Both the position numbers and the translations under genes were made by a program. From CAZBQC01 sp964494015 (lineage in GTDB: Bacteria > Bacillota_I > Bacilli_A > RF39 > UBA660), in NCBI GenBank assembly GCA_964494015.1, contig CAZBQC010000001.1:1-64000 (forward strand): a stretch of DNA of 64,000 bases. The letters are read 5' to 3'. The notes below the pieces were generated by a model, which worked only from the letters and a program-made list of their open reading frames with translations, was not told the origin of the DNA and ran no database searches. Every line of letters begins with the position of its first letter. Within the stretch, counting starts at the first letter, position 1. Below, piece by piece: positions 18,877 through 27,878 of the stretch.

Positions 18877-21840
18877 GTGAAATTAAAAATTAGAGCAGAA
18901 TCAAAAGATGCTACAATCTTCATCATTTTTGCAGTTTTTCTTTTATATTTAGTAGCAGTCGGAGTACTTAATTTATCTAGTTTTGCCAGTTTTGGTGAAT
19001 TTTATGGTTTAAATCCAATTGAAGCCTTTTCAGGTCGTTTTATTGTCCCAACTATTATCTTTTATTTAATCGCTTTAGGCTCACTCTTCTTTACGACGGG
19101 ATCATACTTTTTTGATTTAGAAGAGGGGATTGGTTTTTCTATCGGTTCAAAAAAAGAAAAGGGTTATAGTCGCTGGGCAACGGCTAAAGAAATGAAGAAA
19201 GAGTTAAAACTTGTTTATCCTCATGAAGAGAATTCTAGATATGCGGGTATTCCTCTTATTAATAATGGTAAAGAAATCTGGGTTGACGACAGTCATTACC
19301 ATAATTTAGTTATCGGTTCAACGGGTAGTGGTAAGACAACAGCTGTTATTTTCCCGATGGTCAGATTGCTTGCTAAACATAATGAATCAATGATTATTAC
19401 CGATCCTAAAGGTGAAATTTATGAAAAGATGGCTGTCATGCTTAAATCACGTGGTTACAATATCGTTTTATTGAATTTCCGTAATCCTCAAAATGGTAAT
19501 TCATGGAATCCATTATCGATGCCATATAATCTATATAAAAATGGCAATCAGGATAAATCAATCGAGTTACTTGATGACTTAGCGCTTAATATCTTGTATG
19601 ATGAAACTAATAAAAATGCCGATCCTTTCTGGGAAAAGACCTCGGCCGATTATTTTTCTGGTATTGCTCTAGGTCTATTTGAGGATGCTGATCCGTCACA
19701 AATCAATATCAACAGTATCAGTTTAATGTCGACAGTCGGCGAAGAAAAATTTGGTGGTTCGACCTATATTAAAGAATATTTTAATGGAAAAGATCCTACT
19801 GGTTCAGCCTTCATCAATGCTTCCAGTACGATTTTGGCACCAAGTGAAACCAAGGGAGGGATTCTAGCTGTCTTTAAGCAAAAGATAAAACTTTTCGCTT
19901 CTCGTGAAAACCTATCAGAAATGCTTTCACATAGTGATTTTGATTTGTCGGATATTGGTAAAAAGAAAACCGCTTTATTCATCATTATTCAGGATGAGAA
20001 GAAAACCTATCATTCTTTGGCGACAATCCTTTTAAAACAGTGTTATGAAACTTTAATCGACGTGGCTCAAGATAATGGTGGCGAACTGCCCATTAGAACT
20101 AATTTCTTAGTTGATGAGTTTGCCAATATGCCACCTTTAAAAGATATTGACGTTATGATTACAGCAGCTCGAAGTAGAAAAATTCGTTTTACTTTGATCA
20201 TTCAAAACTTTGCTCAGTTAAATGAAATTTATGGTAAAGAAACAGCTGAAACTATTAAGGGTAACTGTGGAAATATGCTTTATTTGATCAGTACCGAGTT
20301 AGCTGCTTTGGAAGAGATAAGTAAAATGTGTGGTGAAGTAAAATCTAAAGAGAAGGATAAAACTGCTTCGACACCATTAATTACCGTCACTGATTTACAA
20401 AAATTAAAGTTAAATGAGGTCATTATCCGAAGAATTCGTCTTTCGCCATTTAAGACTAAATTAAAGGCCGAATACGAAATGAATTGGGGAAGAACTTATC
20501 CGAAAGCTCAGTATCCAGTTCGTGAAAAACAACCGATCAATATCTTCGATATGAGGACTTTTGTCAAAGAAAAAAAGAAAGCTAAGATGAATGAAATTTT
20601 GAATATGGATGCCAGTGGCAGTGATCCAATGGGAGGGTTTAATCCTAATATGCCACCGTTCTTTAATCAAAATATGTTTAACAGTGAATCGCCGCCAGTT
20701 CAGGCTAATCCATATGGGATGAATGATCTTCCTCCTAATAATAACGATTTTAATATCGATGACTTGGTTAAGAAAATTGATCAGAAGATTGCTGAACTGG
20801 AAGAGGAAGAAAAAAGAAATAATCTGGCCATCGCAGCTGAGAATACCAATTTACTGGAAGAACCAAAGGCAAGTCCTAATTTAGATCAAGCTATGGACAA
20901 TTTTAAAATTGATCAGCCAATGATGGAAGAAAAACAGGTTGCTGAAGTCAGTCCTAGTCCAGGACCAGTATCATCGGAAAAAATTGTTGATTCTGATGTC
21001 GTCAATCAACCAAAAAACAATATTTTAGAAGCGGTCCCAATTCCAAACAATAATTATTTTGAACCAATTTCTAAGAAGGAAGTTGTGCCAGCTAATATTA
21101 ATTATCGTGATTTATATAATGACGAAGAAGATTCTGGCGGTGCGGTTCGGGAGATGGATAATATCAATCCCAAGGCTATTTATAACGTTTTAGAATCAAC
21201 TAATTATGAATTGCCTAAAGAAGATAGACCGATTATTAAGGATGAGAAACCTTTAGAAGACAAGGTAGTGGTAAGTGAACCAGTTAAGGAGGAACAACCA
21301 ATACTAAATGCTGATTCCATACCAGTTAATGAAGAGGAGATTAATGATTTATTTAAGAGTTTGAAAAATAATGTCGAGGAAGAAACTTTCTTTGATCAAA
21401 GAACACCTTTAAATAACAGTTTCAGTAGTCGACCTCGCTGGTTTGCTGTCGAAGAAGAGAACCAAGGTTATACAGCAGTTAGAAGACCAAAATCAAATAA
21501 TCAGAACTCAGCTTTTGATTCAACTAACCACCCTAATGATAAAGTTTTTGATAAGGGTTTGCCAGAAGATAGTTTTATCAGTCAGGAAACAGTCAATTTA
21601 AAACCAGTTGATCAACCAGTGGTAGTTGAGAAAGTAAAGTTGGAAACTGATGATCTGTTTAAACCTAAAGACGCTAATCTCAATTGGTTTTCCGAACACG
21701 AAAATGATATAAAAAGTACAACTTTAGCAATTAATCCGGAAAATCTTCAAGAAGATATCAAGCAAGAAACCGTTAATGAAGAAACCGAATATAACGAAAT
21801 AACTGATGATCAATTCTTTGATGATTTCTTTGATGACTAG
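18877..21840 (+). CDS. virD4: VirD4/TraG-type coupling ATPase with long acidic C-terminal extension
   Basis: In this 987-residue protein two N-terminal transmembrane helices (about 12-32 and 55-77) precede a TraG/VirD4 ATPase domain. Walker A GSTGSGKTT is near residues 147-155 and Walker B LVDEFANMP near 411-419. It would select substrates and drive them into the channel. The ATPase domain ends near residue 570. About 410 further residues are low-complexity, acidic and Asn/Pro-rich, ending in a DDFFDD cluster. Typical coupling proteins are 500-700 residues, so this tail is unusual and might recruit substrates. The start is GTG behind TTTAGGAGGT. No relaxase gene accompanies it in the window. 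Confidence 0.88.
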   Translation: MKLKIRAESKDATIFIIFAVFLLYLVAVGVLNLSSFASFGEFYGLNPIEAFSGRFIVPTIIFYLIALGSLFFTTGSYFFDLEEGIGFSIGSKKEKGYSRWATAKEMKKELKLVYPHEENSRYAGIPLINNGKEIWVDDSHYHNLVIGSTGSGKTTAVIFPMVRLLAKHNESMIITDPKGEIYEKMAVMLKSRGYNIVLLNFRNPQNGNSWNPLSMPYNLYKNGNQDKSIELLDDLALNILYDETNKNADPFWEKTSADYFSGIALGLFEDADPSQININSISLMSTVGEEKFGGSTYIKEYFNGKDPTGSAFINASSTILAPSETKGGILAVFKQKIKLFASRENLSEMLSHSDFDLSDIGKKKTALFIIIQDEKKTYHSLATILLKQCYETLIDVAQDNGGELPIRTNFLVDEFANMPPLKDIDVMITAARSRKIRFTLIIQNFAQLNEIYGKETAETIKGNCGNMLYLISTELAALEEISKMCGEVKSKEKDKTASTPLITVTDLQKLKLNEVIIRRIRLSPFKTKLKAEYEMNWGRTYPKAQYPVREKQPINIFDMRTFVKEKKKAKMNEILNMDASGSDPMGGFNPNMPPFFNQNMFNSESPPVQANPYGMNDLPPNNNDFNIDDLVKKIDQKIAELEEEEKRNNLAIAAENTNLLEEPKASPNLDQAMDNFKIDQPMMEEKQVAEVSPSPGPVSSEKIVDSDVVNQPKNNILEAVPIPNNNYFEPISKKEVVPANINYRDLYNDEEDSGGAVREMDNINPKAIYNVLESTNYELPKEDRPIIKDEKPLEDKVVVSEPVKEEQPILNADSIPVNEEEINDLFKSLKNNVEEETFFDQRTPLNNSFSSRPRWFAVEEENQGYTAVRRPKSNNQNSAFDSTNHPNDKVFDKGLPEDSFISQETVNLKPVDQPVVVEKVKLETDDLFKPKDANLNWFSEHENDIKSTTLAINPENLQEDIKQETVNEETEYNEITDDQFFDDFFDD

Positions 21841-21842
21841 AG

Positions 21843-21900
21843 AAACTTCCTACCTATTTGTAATACTATAACATATAATACAAATAGGAGGGAGTTTTTT
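21843..21900 (+). terminator. Long hairpin: terminator of virD4-like gene that also masks the next ribosome site
   Basis: The 5' arm (about 21844-21862, ending CCTATTTGTA) pairs with TACAAATAGG (21879-21888) and onward through AGGGAGTTT, with one bulge and one G-T pair. A T-run follows. The 3' arm contains the AGGAGG of the rhodanese-like gene. A TATAAT (21874-21879) lies at the loop. Confidence 0.7.
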
Positions 21901-21904
21901 ATTT

Positions 21905-22198
21905 ATGGATACCATCGCCGTTATCGACTTTAAAAAAATAACTGGTATGGTTAAAGTAATAGATTTAAGAGATAATTATAAATATAATTTAAATAAAATA
22001 CCTAATTCTATCAATGTACCATTTAGTTTTCTCATTACCAATCCTGATGATTATATCAATAAAAATGATACTTACTATTTAATTTGTGAGTATGGTAAAA
22101 AGAGTTTAGAAGTCTCTAAGATTCTCAATCGACAAGGTTATAAAACGATTAGTATCTTAGGAGGATATCGAGATTATCAAAAAGAAGTTTCTGATTAA
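21905..22198 (+). CDS. Rhodanese-like domain protein
   Basis: This small single-domain protein of 97 residues has the rhodanese pattern IDLRDNYKYN...IPNSINVP and the active-site loop CEYGKKS. The Cys would carry a persulfide. Such proteins move sulfane sulfur in the cytoplasm; the acceptor is unknown. It follows a hairpin that hides its ribosome site in read-through transcripts, and its own 3' end forms the next terminator. It is probably a monocistronic gene. Confidence 0.85.
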   Translation: MDTIAVIDFKKITGMVKVIDLRDNYKYNLNKIPNSINVPFSFLITNPDDYINKNDTYYLICEYGKKSLEVSKILNRQGYKTISILGGYRDYQKEVSD

Positions 22199-22209
22199 AC
22201 TTCTTTTTT
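22182..22209 (+). terminator. Terminator overlapping the rhodanese gene stop
   Basis: AAGAAGTTT (22182-22190) pairs with AAACTTCTT (22197-22205) around CTGATT, then a T-run. The stop codon sits in the hairpin. Confidence 0.8.
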
Positions 22210-22337
22210 GATGATTAAATGATGATAAATTGAAGATAACCCAATTTATCTAAGAAAGATAAATATAACAAGTGAAGATAAATAATTAAAATCATCACTA
22301 AATATCTATTATGTTGATATTGGTGATGTTTTTTTGT
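22209..22337 (+). ncRNA. Structured intergenic RNA candidate ending in a terminator, upstream of polA
   Basis: Between the rhodanese terminator and the polA promoter there are successive small hairpins (AAATTG/CAATTT and TTTATCT/AGATAAA). They lead to a terminator in which CATCAC and AATATC pair with GATATT and GTGATG, followed by seven T. The segment TGATGATT (22209-22216) could instead pair with AATCATCA (22290-22297) and disrupt the terminator. This looks like an attenuator or a small RNA. I recognise no known riboswitch class. Confidence 0.3.
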
Positions 22338-22343
22338 TATAAT
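22335..22343 (+). promoter_or_regulatory. Extended -10 promoter of polA
   Basis: TGTTATAAT overlaps the T-run of the preceding terminator and lies 22 bp before the ATG. Confidence 0.55.
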
Positions 22344-22365
22344 ATTTTTATAGTGGAGGGTAATC

Positions 22366-24981
22366 ATGAAAAAAGTTGTTTTAGTTGATGGAAATAATAT
22401 TTTATTTAGAAGTTATTATGCAACAGCTTATAGTGGCAATATGATGAAGAATTCAAAGGGTGTACCAACTAATGCTGTCTATGGACTTATCAATATGTTA
22501 AATAAGATTATTAGTGAAGAAAAACCTTCCTATATTCTCGTAGCACTCGATAAAGGTAAAACTTTTCGTCATGATAAATACGAAGTATATAAACAGGGCC
22601 GAATTGAAATGCCTGATGAACTTAAGACTCAATTTCCTCTTGCGAAAGAGATTATTAAGGCGATGGGGATCAAGTATTTAGAAATAGATAATTATGAAGC
22701 CGATGACATTATCGGAACGTTTTCGAAAATAATTAATCAAAGTAGTGATCTATCGGGAGTTATTATTAGTAGCGATAAAGATTTATTGCAGTTGATCAGT
22801 GATAAAATTGAGGTAAAATTATTAAAACAAGTTGATTATCTTCGTTTTAATGAACAATACTTTAAAGAGACATATGGATTTGAACCTCTTAAAATGATTG
22901 ATTTAAAGGCTTTGATGGGAGATGCTTCCGATAACATTCCGGGAGTTAAGGGAATCGGTGAGAAAACAGCACTCGATCTACTTCATGAGTACGGTAGTTT
23001 AGAAGGTGTCTATGAACATGTTCACGAGATTAAGGGAAAACTGCAAGAAAAGTTGTTGACTGGTCGAGAAATGGCCTTTATGAGTAAGGATATTGCAACT
23101 ATTTATCAGGATATTCCAATGGACGTTTCAATTGCCGACATTCTTTATCAAGGAATTGATCAGACAAATTACTTAAAGCTTTTAGAAGAATTAGAGTTTT
23201 ATTCGATCATTAAAAAATTAGATTTAAAATCAGATTCAAAAACAAATAAAGAACCAGTTCTCAATAAAAAGTTCGTTATCGTTAAAGATTTAAAAGAGAT
23301 TAAAAAAGATGATGAGTATGCTCTTTATTTAGAATTATGTGGATACAACTATCACACCGCTAAACCGTTAGGAGTTAGTTTAGTGATGGAAAATGCAACT
23401 TATTATTTACCATTTGAATTGTTGAAGAATGATCCTTACTTTTTCCAAGATGGTAAAAAGAAATATACTTATGACTTGAAAAAGTTACTAGTTACTTTTA
23501 AGTATCATAATCTTTTTATCGATGGACAAGTTATCGATTTGATTATTGCTCTTTACTTGTTAAATTATAATATCAAGAATGATATTAGTTATGTCGCTCG
23601 TAATTTTGGCTATGAAATACCTTTTTATGAAGAGGAATTCGGAACACTTGCCAAACTACACGAACCAGATTGTAATTTTTTAACTGAAATATCTATCAAA
23701 AAGTGTGAATTTATTTATAGTGAAAAAGATAATATTTTAAATAAACTTGGGGAAGAAGGAGCTGCTGACTTATTTTATCAAATTGAGATGCCTTTAGTTT
23801 ATGTTTTGGCTGATATGGAATATACGGGTATTTTAGTTTCCAAAGATTTTTTACTCGAGATGGGTGAGGAAATTAAAGTTAAGCTTAAGAAGTTAGAAAG
23901 TGAAATTTATGATTTAGCTGGATTAGAGTTTAATATTATGTCACCTCGCCAGTTAGGAGAAGTACTATTCAACAAAATGGCAATCAAGTATCCTGGTAAG
24001 GTTAAAGATAATGTTTATTCGACCAGTAAAGAAGTTCTTGATAAAATTAGAGGCTATCATCCAATTATTGATGTTATTACTGACTATCGAACCTATGCCA
24101 AACTCTATAATAATTACGTCATCGGTTTAGTTAGTGAAATTAAAGAAGATGGGAAAATTCATACGACCTATAACCAGACTCTAACAAGAACCGGTCGTTT
24201 ATCGAGCGATAGCCCGAATCTTCAGAATATTCCGGTTCGCCTAGAATATGGAAGATTGATTCGTAAAGCTTTTATTGCTCATCCCGGGAATTGTTTAGTA
24301 TCTTTCGACTACTCACAAATTGAACTTAGGATTTTTGCACACTTATCGAAGGCTTCTAATCTAGTTCAAGCTTTTGTCGAAGACAAAGACATTCATAAAC
24401 AAACAGCAAGCGATATCTTTAATGTCGCCTTGAATGAAGTCACTAGTGCCATGAGGCGAACAGCCAAGGCCGTCAACTTTGGTATTCTTTATGGGATCAG
24501 CAGTTTTGGTTTATCAGAGGACTTGGGAATCGATGTCAAGAGTGCCAAAAAATTTATCGATAAGTATTTAGAGACTTATCCTGGTATTAAGGAGTACATG
24601 GAAGAAGAGATCAAAGAGGCTTACAAACTTGGATATGTGACGACGATTATGAATCGTAAACGAACGATCGATGAACTTAAAAATAAAAATTACATGATTA
24701 GAAGTCAAGGAGAAAGAATGGCTCTTAATACCCCAATTCAAGGTAGTAGTGCCGATATTTTAAAAAAAGCCATGATCGATATTTATCAAGAATTTAACAA
24801 CAGAAAATTCAAAAGTAAACTTTTGCTTCAGGTTCATGATGAATTAGTTTTTGAAGTCGTCAAAGAAGAAGAAAAAAAAGTTATTGAACTAGTTAAAGAG
24901 ATTATGGAGCATGCATATAATTTAATTGTACCACTCAAAGTAGATGTCAATGTTGGCACTAACTGGTACGAAGCAAAGTAG
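22366..24981 (+). CDS. polA: DNA polymerase I
   Basis: This 871-residue replication and repair polymerase, of the usual length for Bacilli, has an N-terminal 5'-3' exonuclease/flap nuclease (about 1-290, with DGNN, EADDIIGT and SSDKDLLQL). A central 3'-5' exonuclease-like domain lacks the acidic DxE motif (YLELCG in its place), so it is expected to be inactive, as in Bacillus. The polymerase domain contains motif A DYSQIELR (Asp648), the O-helix KAVNFGILYG and motif C VHDE (Asp825). The start has GTGGAGGGTAATC. A cation efflux gene follows after nine bases. Confidence 0.97.
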   Translation: MKKVVLVDGNNILFRSYYATAYSGNMMKNSKGVPTNAVYGLINMLNKIISEEKPSYILVALDKGKTFRHDKYEVYKQGRIEMPDELKTQFPLAKEIIKAMGIKYLEIDNYEADDIIGTFSKIINQSSDLSGVIISSDKDLLQLISDKIEVKLLKQVDYLRFNEQYFKETYGFEPLKMIDLKALMGDASDNIPGVKGIGEKTALDLLHEYGSLEGVYEHVHEIKGKLQEKLLTGREMAFMSKDIATIYQDIPMDVSIADILYQGIDQTNYLKLLEELEFYSIIKKLDLKSDSKTNKEPVLNKKFVIVKDLKEIKKDDEYALYLELCGYNYHTAKPLGVSLVMENATYYLPFELLKNDPYFFQDGKKKYTYDLKKLLVTFKYHNLFIDGQVIDLIIALYLLNYNIKNDISYVARNFGYEIPFYEEEFGTLAKLHEPDCNFLTEISIKKCEFIYSEKDNILNKLGEEGAADLFYQIEMPLVYVLADMEYTGILVSKDFLLEMGEEIKVKLKKLESEIYDLAGLEFNIMSPRQLGEVLFNKMAIKYPGKVKDNVYSTSKEVLDKIRGYHPIIDVITDYRTYAKLYNNYVIGLVSEIKEDGKIHTTYNQTLTRTGRLSSDSPNLQNIPVRLEYGRLIRKAFIAHPGNCLVSFDYSQIELRIFAHLSKASNLVQAFVEDKDIHKQTASDIFNVALNEVTSAMRRTAKAVNFGILYGISSFGLSEDLGIDVKSAKKFIDKYLETYPGIKEYMEEEIKEAYKLGYVTTIMNRKRTIDELKNKNYMIRSQGERMALNTPIQGSSADILKKAMIDIYQEFNNRKFKSKLLLQVHDELVFEVVKEEEKKVIELVKEIMEHAYNLIVPLKVDVNVGTNWYEAK

Positions 24982-24990
24982 GGATTAATT

Positions 24991-25938
24991 ATGAAAATGA
25001 CTCCCATTAAGACTTTAATTATAAGTTTTATTGGTAATACTTTTTTATCCGTCTTTAAAATCGTGGCCGGTTTTTTAGGAAATTCTAAATCTTTAATCGC
25101 CGATGGAATTCATTCTTTTAGTGATTTAGCAACTGATCTTTTTTCTATTTTAGGAGCTAAATTATCTCATAAGCCAGCTGATCGTGATCATCCTTATGGC
25201 CATGGCAAATATGAATATATCACGAGCAGTGTTATTTCCATCACCATTATTCTCTTAGGTGTTTTTCTAATGGTCGATTCTTTTAATGGTAAGTCAAGAA
25301 TTCCTGACTTGAGAATTCTTTGTGTTGTCATTGTAGCGATCATTACAAAATATTTTCTAGCTAGATTCATCTTAAAAAATGGCAAGAAATTTAAGAATCA
25401 AATCTTAATATCTTCTGGAAAAGAATCTTTTCTCGATGTCTTGACATCAGTCTTTGTCTTTTTGATTGTCATTCTTTCCCAATTTGCTAAAGAAATAAAA
25501 TTTTTGAGTTATATCGATAAATCTGGTTCTTTAATAATTGGAATTTTCATTATTATTAATGGCCTTAAATTATTGGGAAGTAATTTATCCCATCTCTTGG
25601 GTGAAATTGAAGAAGATACGGAGATCTATGATCAAATCAATGAAATAATTAAAGATAATTATCGCCATGTTACCTTAATAAATTTATTACTCGTCAAGTA
25701 TGGACCATATTATCAAGCTCATATTAAAATTGGACTTGATCGCGGTACCAAAGTAGAAACTTTAACAGAAATGATCGATGTAATAGAAAGTAAAATTAAA
25801 CAAAAAATTATCAATATTGGTTATATAACAACCAGTATTGATTGCTTGAATGAAGGATGTGATTTAGATGCCAGAATTACCAGAGGTCGAAACAGTAAAA
25901 GAAACACTAAAAAGAAAAATTTTAAAGAAAAAAATTAG
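24991..25938 (+). CDS. Cation diffusion facilitator family transporter
   Basis: This 315-residue membrane protein has about six transmembrane helices and the CDF metal-site motifs ADGIHSFSD (helix II) and DHPYGHGKYE, plus a C-terminal cytoplasmic metallochaperone-like domain. It would export Zn, Fe, Mn or similar divalent ions by proton antiport; the metal cannot be told from the sequence. It starts nine bases after polA. Its last 23 codons overlap the beginning of mutM in another frame by 71 bp, and that tail is basic and low-complexity, as expected of an extension read through another gene. Confidence 0.88.
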   Translation: MKMTPIKTLIISFIGNTFLSVFKIVAGFLGNSKSLIADGIHSFSDLATDLFSILGAKLSHKPADRDHPYGHGKYEYITSSVISITIILLGVFLMVDSFNGKSRIPDLRILCVVIVAIITKYFLARFILKNGKKFKNQILISSGKESFLDVLTSVFVFLIVILSQFAKEIKFLSYIDKSGSLIIGIFIIINGLKLLGSNLSHLLGEIEEDTEIYDQINEIIKDNYRHVTLINLLLVKYGPYYQAHIKIGLDRGTKVETLTEMIDVIESKIKQKIINIGYITTSIDCLNEGCDLDARITRGRNSKRNTKKKNFKEKN

Positions 25939-26683
25939 TAAAGTTACGGTTTTACATGATAAAATTATTGCCTTGCCAAGTGTCGATGAATTTAGAGGAC
26001 AGTTAATTAATCAGGAGATCGTCGATATTCGAAGAAAAGGTAAGTGGTTGATTTTTGTCTTAACTGATTATTACTTGCTTAGTCATTTGCGCATGGAAGG
26101 AAAATATTTTTATAAAGAAGCTAGTGATCCAATAAGAAAACATGATCACGTCATTTTTGATTTTAGTGATGGGACAAGCCTTAGATACAATGATGTTCGA
26201 AAATTTGGAAAGATGTATCTAGTCGATGATTTGGAGAAAGCTGTTCCCTTTTTAGAAATAGGTTTGGAACCATGGGATGAAAAATTGGTTCCCGATTATC
26301 TAAAATCTAAATATCAAAAGAAGAGACTTCCGATTAAGACTCTTTTATTAGATCAGACGATCATTACGGGAATTGGCAATATCTATGCCGATGAAATTTT
26401 ATTTTTAAGTAAAATTAATCCTCTACTTAAACCCAGTGATTTAACAACTCAAAACTTATTAGATATTATTGATAATACTAAAAGAGTATTAGAGAAGGCC
26501 ATCAGTTTAGGTGGAACGACAATTAGGAGCTATACTTCGAGTGAGGGAGTGACAGGAAAATTTCAAAATGAGTTGTATGTACATGCTCGAGAAAAGGGAG
26601 AATGTTTAGTCTGTAAAACGGAAATTATTAAAATAAAAGTCAATGGCCGGGGCACTTACTATTGTCCAAACTGTCAGAAATAA
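25868..26683 (+). CDS. mutM: Formamidopyrimidine-DNA glycosylase
   Basis: This 271-residue base-excision repair enzyme removes 8-oxoguanine and formamidopyrimidines. The N-terminus MPELPEVET fixes the start, because Pro2 is the catalytic nucleophile. Glu3 and a central Lys are present, and the C-terminal zinc finger has C-x2-C and C-x2-C (about residues 245-268). The start lies inside the 3' end of the cation transporter gene. Polymerase I nearby fits a repair neighbourhood. A strong terminator follows. Confidence 0.96.
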   Translation: MPELPEVETVKETLKRKILKKKISKVTVLHDKIIALPSVDEFRGQLINQEIVDIRRKGKWLIFVLTDYYLLSHLRMEGKYFYKEASDPIRKHDHVIFDFSDGTSLRYNDVRKFGKMYLVDDLEKAVPFLEIGLEPWDEKLVPDYLKSKYQKKRLPIKTLLLDQTIITGIGNIYADEILFLSKINPLLKPSDLTTQNLLDIIDNTKRVLEKAISLGGTTIRSYTSSEGVTGKFQNELYVHAREKGECLVCKTEIIKIKVNGRGTYYCPNCQK

Positions 26684-26727
26684 ATCAATTGATTTTGAAA
26701 TTAAATAAAAAGTTATATATTTAGTTT

Positions 26728-26766
26728 GTACCTAATACATTATTTGTATTAGGTACTTTTTTTTTA
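26728..26766 (+). terminator. Strong terminator after mutM
   Basis: GTACCTAATAC (26728-26738) pairs perfectly with GTATTAGGTAC (26746-26756) around a 7-nt loop and is followed by nine or more T. Confidence 0.92.
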
Positions 26767-26797
26767 TTCATTTTTCAGAAAAGGATGATGATTTTTA

Positions 26798-26814
26798 GGA
26801 TTTAACCTGGGAAA
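26798..26814 (+). repeat. Imperfect direct repeat, left side of accessory patch
   Basis: GGATTTAACCTGGGAAA matches GGATTTACCTTGGGAAA at 30046-30062 at 15 of 17 positions. The pair brackets three accessory genes. It may be an insertion scar or attachment-like site; no integrase is present. Confidence 0.3.
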
Positions 26815-26851
26815 TAAGCAATAATTTATTTTATAGAATGGAGGAACAAAA

Positions 26852-27703
26852 ATGCGAACGTTGCAAGTCTTAGAATACGAAATAAACACTAAAATTATTA
26901 ATAATGAAGATTATGTATCATTGACTGATATTGCAAAAAAAGTTAATCCAGAGGCACCTAGATTTGTGATTCAGAACTGGATGAGAAATAAAAACACGAT
27001 TGATTTTATTGGATTATGGGAAATCATATATAATTATAATTTTAACCGTGTTGAATTCGAGGCGGTTAAATTGAAATATGGTTTTAATAGATTTGTTATG
27101 TCACCTACAAAGTGGATTGAGAATACTAATGCAATTGGTTTTATGACAAAAGCAGGTAAATATGATGGAGGGACATATGCTCATATTGATATTGCTTTAG
27201 AATTTGCATCATGGATAAGCCCGGAATTTAAATTATATATTTACACGGAATTTAAAAGATTAAAAACAATAGAACAAAAACAATTAGGTTGGAATTTGAG
27301 AAGAACATTATCAAAAATTAATTATAATATTCATACCGATGCAATAAAAAATAATTTAATACCAAAAGCAGTAACTAAAGATCAAATGAATCTAATATAC
27401 GCAAATGAGGCAGATGTAATTAATGTTGCATTGTTTGGAATGACTGCCAAAGAATGGAAAATAAAAAATATAGGTAAAGTAGAGAATATAAGAGATTATG
27501 CCAATGTGGCAGAATTAGTTTGTCTAGTTAATTTAGAAAATTTAAATTCAGTTTATATAAATGAAGGAATGAGTCAAAAAGATAGATTAATTAAGTTAAA
27601 TAATATAGCTATTCATCAAATGCAATTATTAACAAGTGATAATCGAATACAAGCATTAGAAGAAGTTTCTCAAGTCAAATTGATTGAGGATAAAGAAATT
27701 TAG
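26852..27703 (+). CDS. KilA-N domain protein
   Basis: A 283-residue protein has an N-terminal KilA-N DNA-binding domain (about 5-140; SLTDIAKK, NWMRNKNTIDFIGLWE, GGTYAHIDIALEFASWISPEFKLYI). A helical C-terminal domain is typical of the larger members. Such proteins are common in phages and in chromosomal accessory regions and are thought to regulate transcription; the role here is unknown. The codon mix (many ATA, AGA) looks more AT-rich than the neighbouring core genes. AATGGAGGAAC precedes the ATG. It is the first gene of an accessory patch. Confidence 0.88.
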   Translation: MRTLQVLEYEINTKIINNEDYVSLTDIAKKVNPEAPRFVIQNWMRNKNTIDFIGLWEIIYNYNFNRVEFEAVKLKYGFNRFVMSPTKWIENTNAIGFMTKAGKYDGGTYAHIDIALEFASWISPEFKLYIYTEFKRLKTIEQKQLGWNLRRTLSKINYNIHTDAIKNNLIPKAVTKDQMNLIYANEADVINVALFGMTAKEWKIKNIGKVENIRDYANVAELVCLVNLENLNSVYINEGMSQKDRLIKLNNIAIHQMQLLTSDNRIQALEEVSQVKLIEDKEI

Positions 27704-27833
27704 TGTAGCTATAAAGAAAATACCGTTTCGTCATATAATTTAATAACGCAATTATTGATTCTATGAAATGCTAATTGTAACTTAGGTTTAGAACACTTCA
27801 AGATAATGCAAGCATTAGAGAATGAAAGAAACT

Positions 27834-27877
27834 CAAAAAAAGAACATCTCTTACATTTGTAAGCAGATGTTCTTTTT
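27834..27877. terminator. Bidirectional terminator between convergent genes
   Basis: AAAAAGAACATCT (left arm) pairs with AGATGTTCTTTTT (right arm), with an inner TTAC/GTAA pair. Both strands get a T-run, which serves the KilA-N gene and the convergent minus-strand ligase gene. The 27704-27833 spacer shows no further gene. Confidence 0.88.
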
Positions 27878-27878
27878 G

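Noticed and set aside
8554..21840. Annotation as an integrative conjugative element
   Set aside because: No relaxase, integrase, excision gene or bounding attachment repeats could be found, and both flanks are ordinary core genes.
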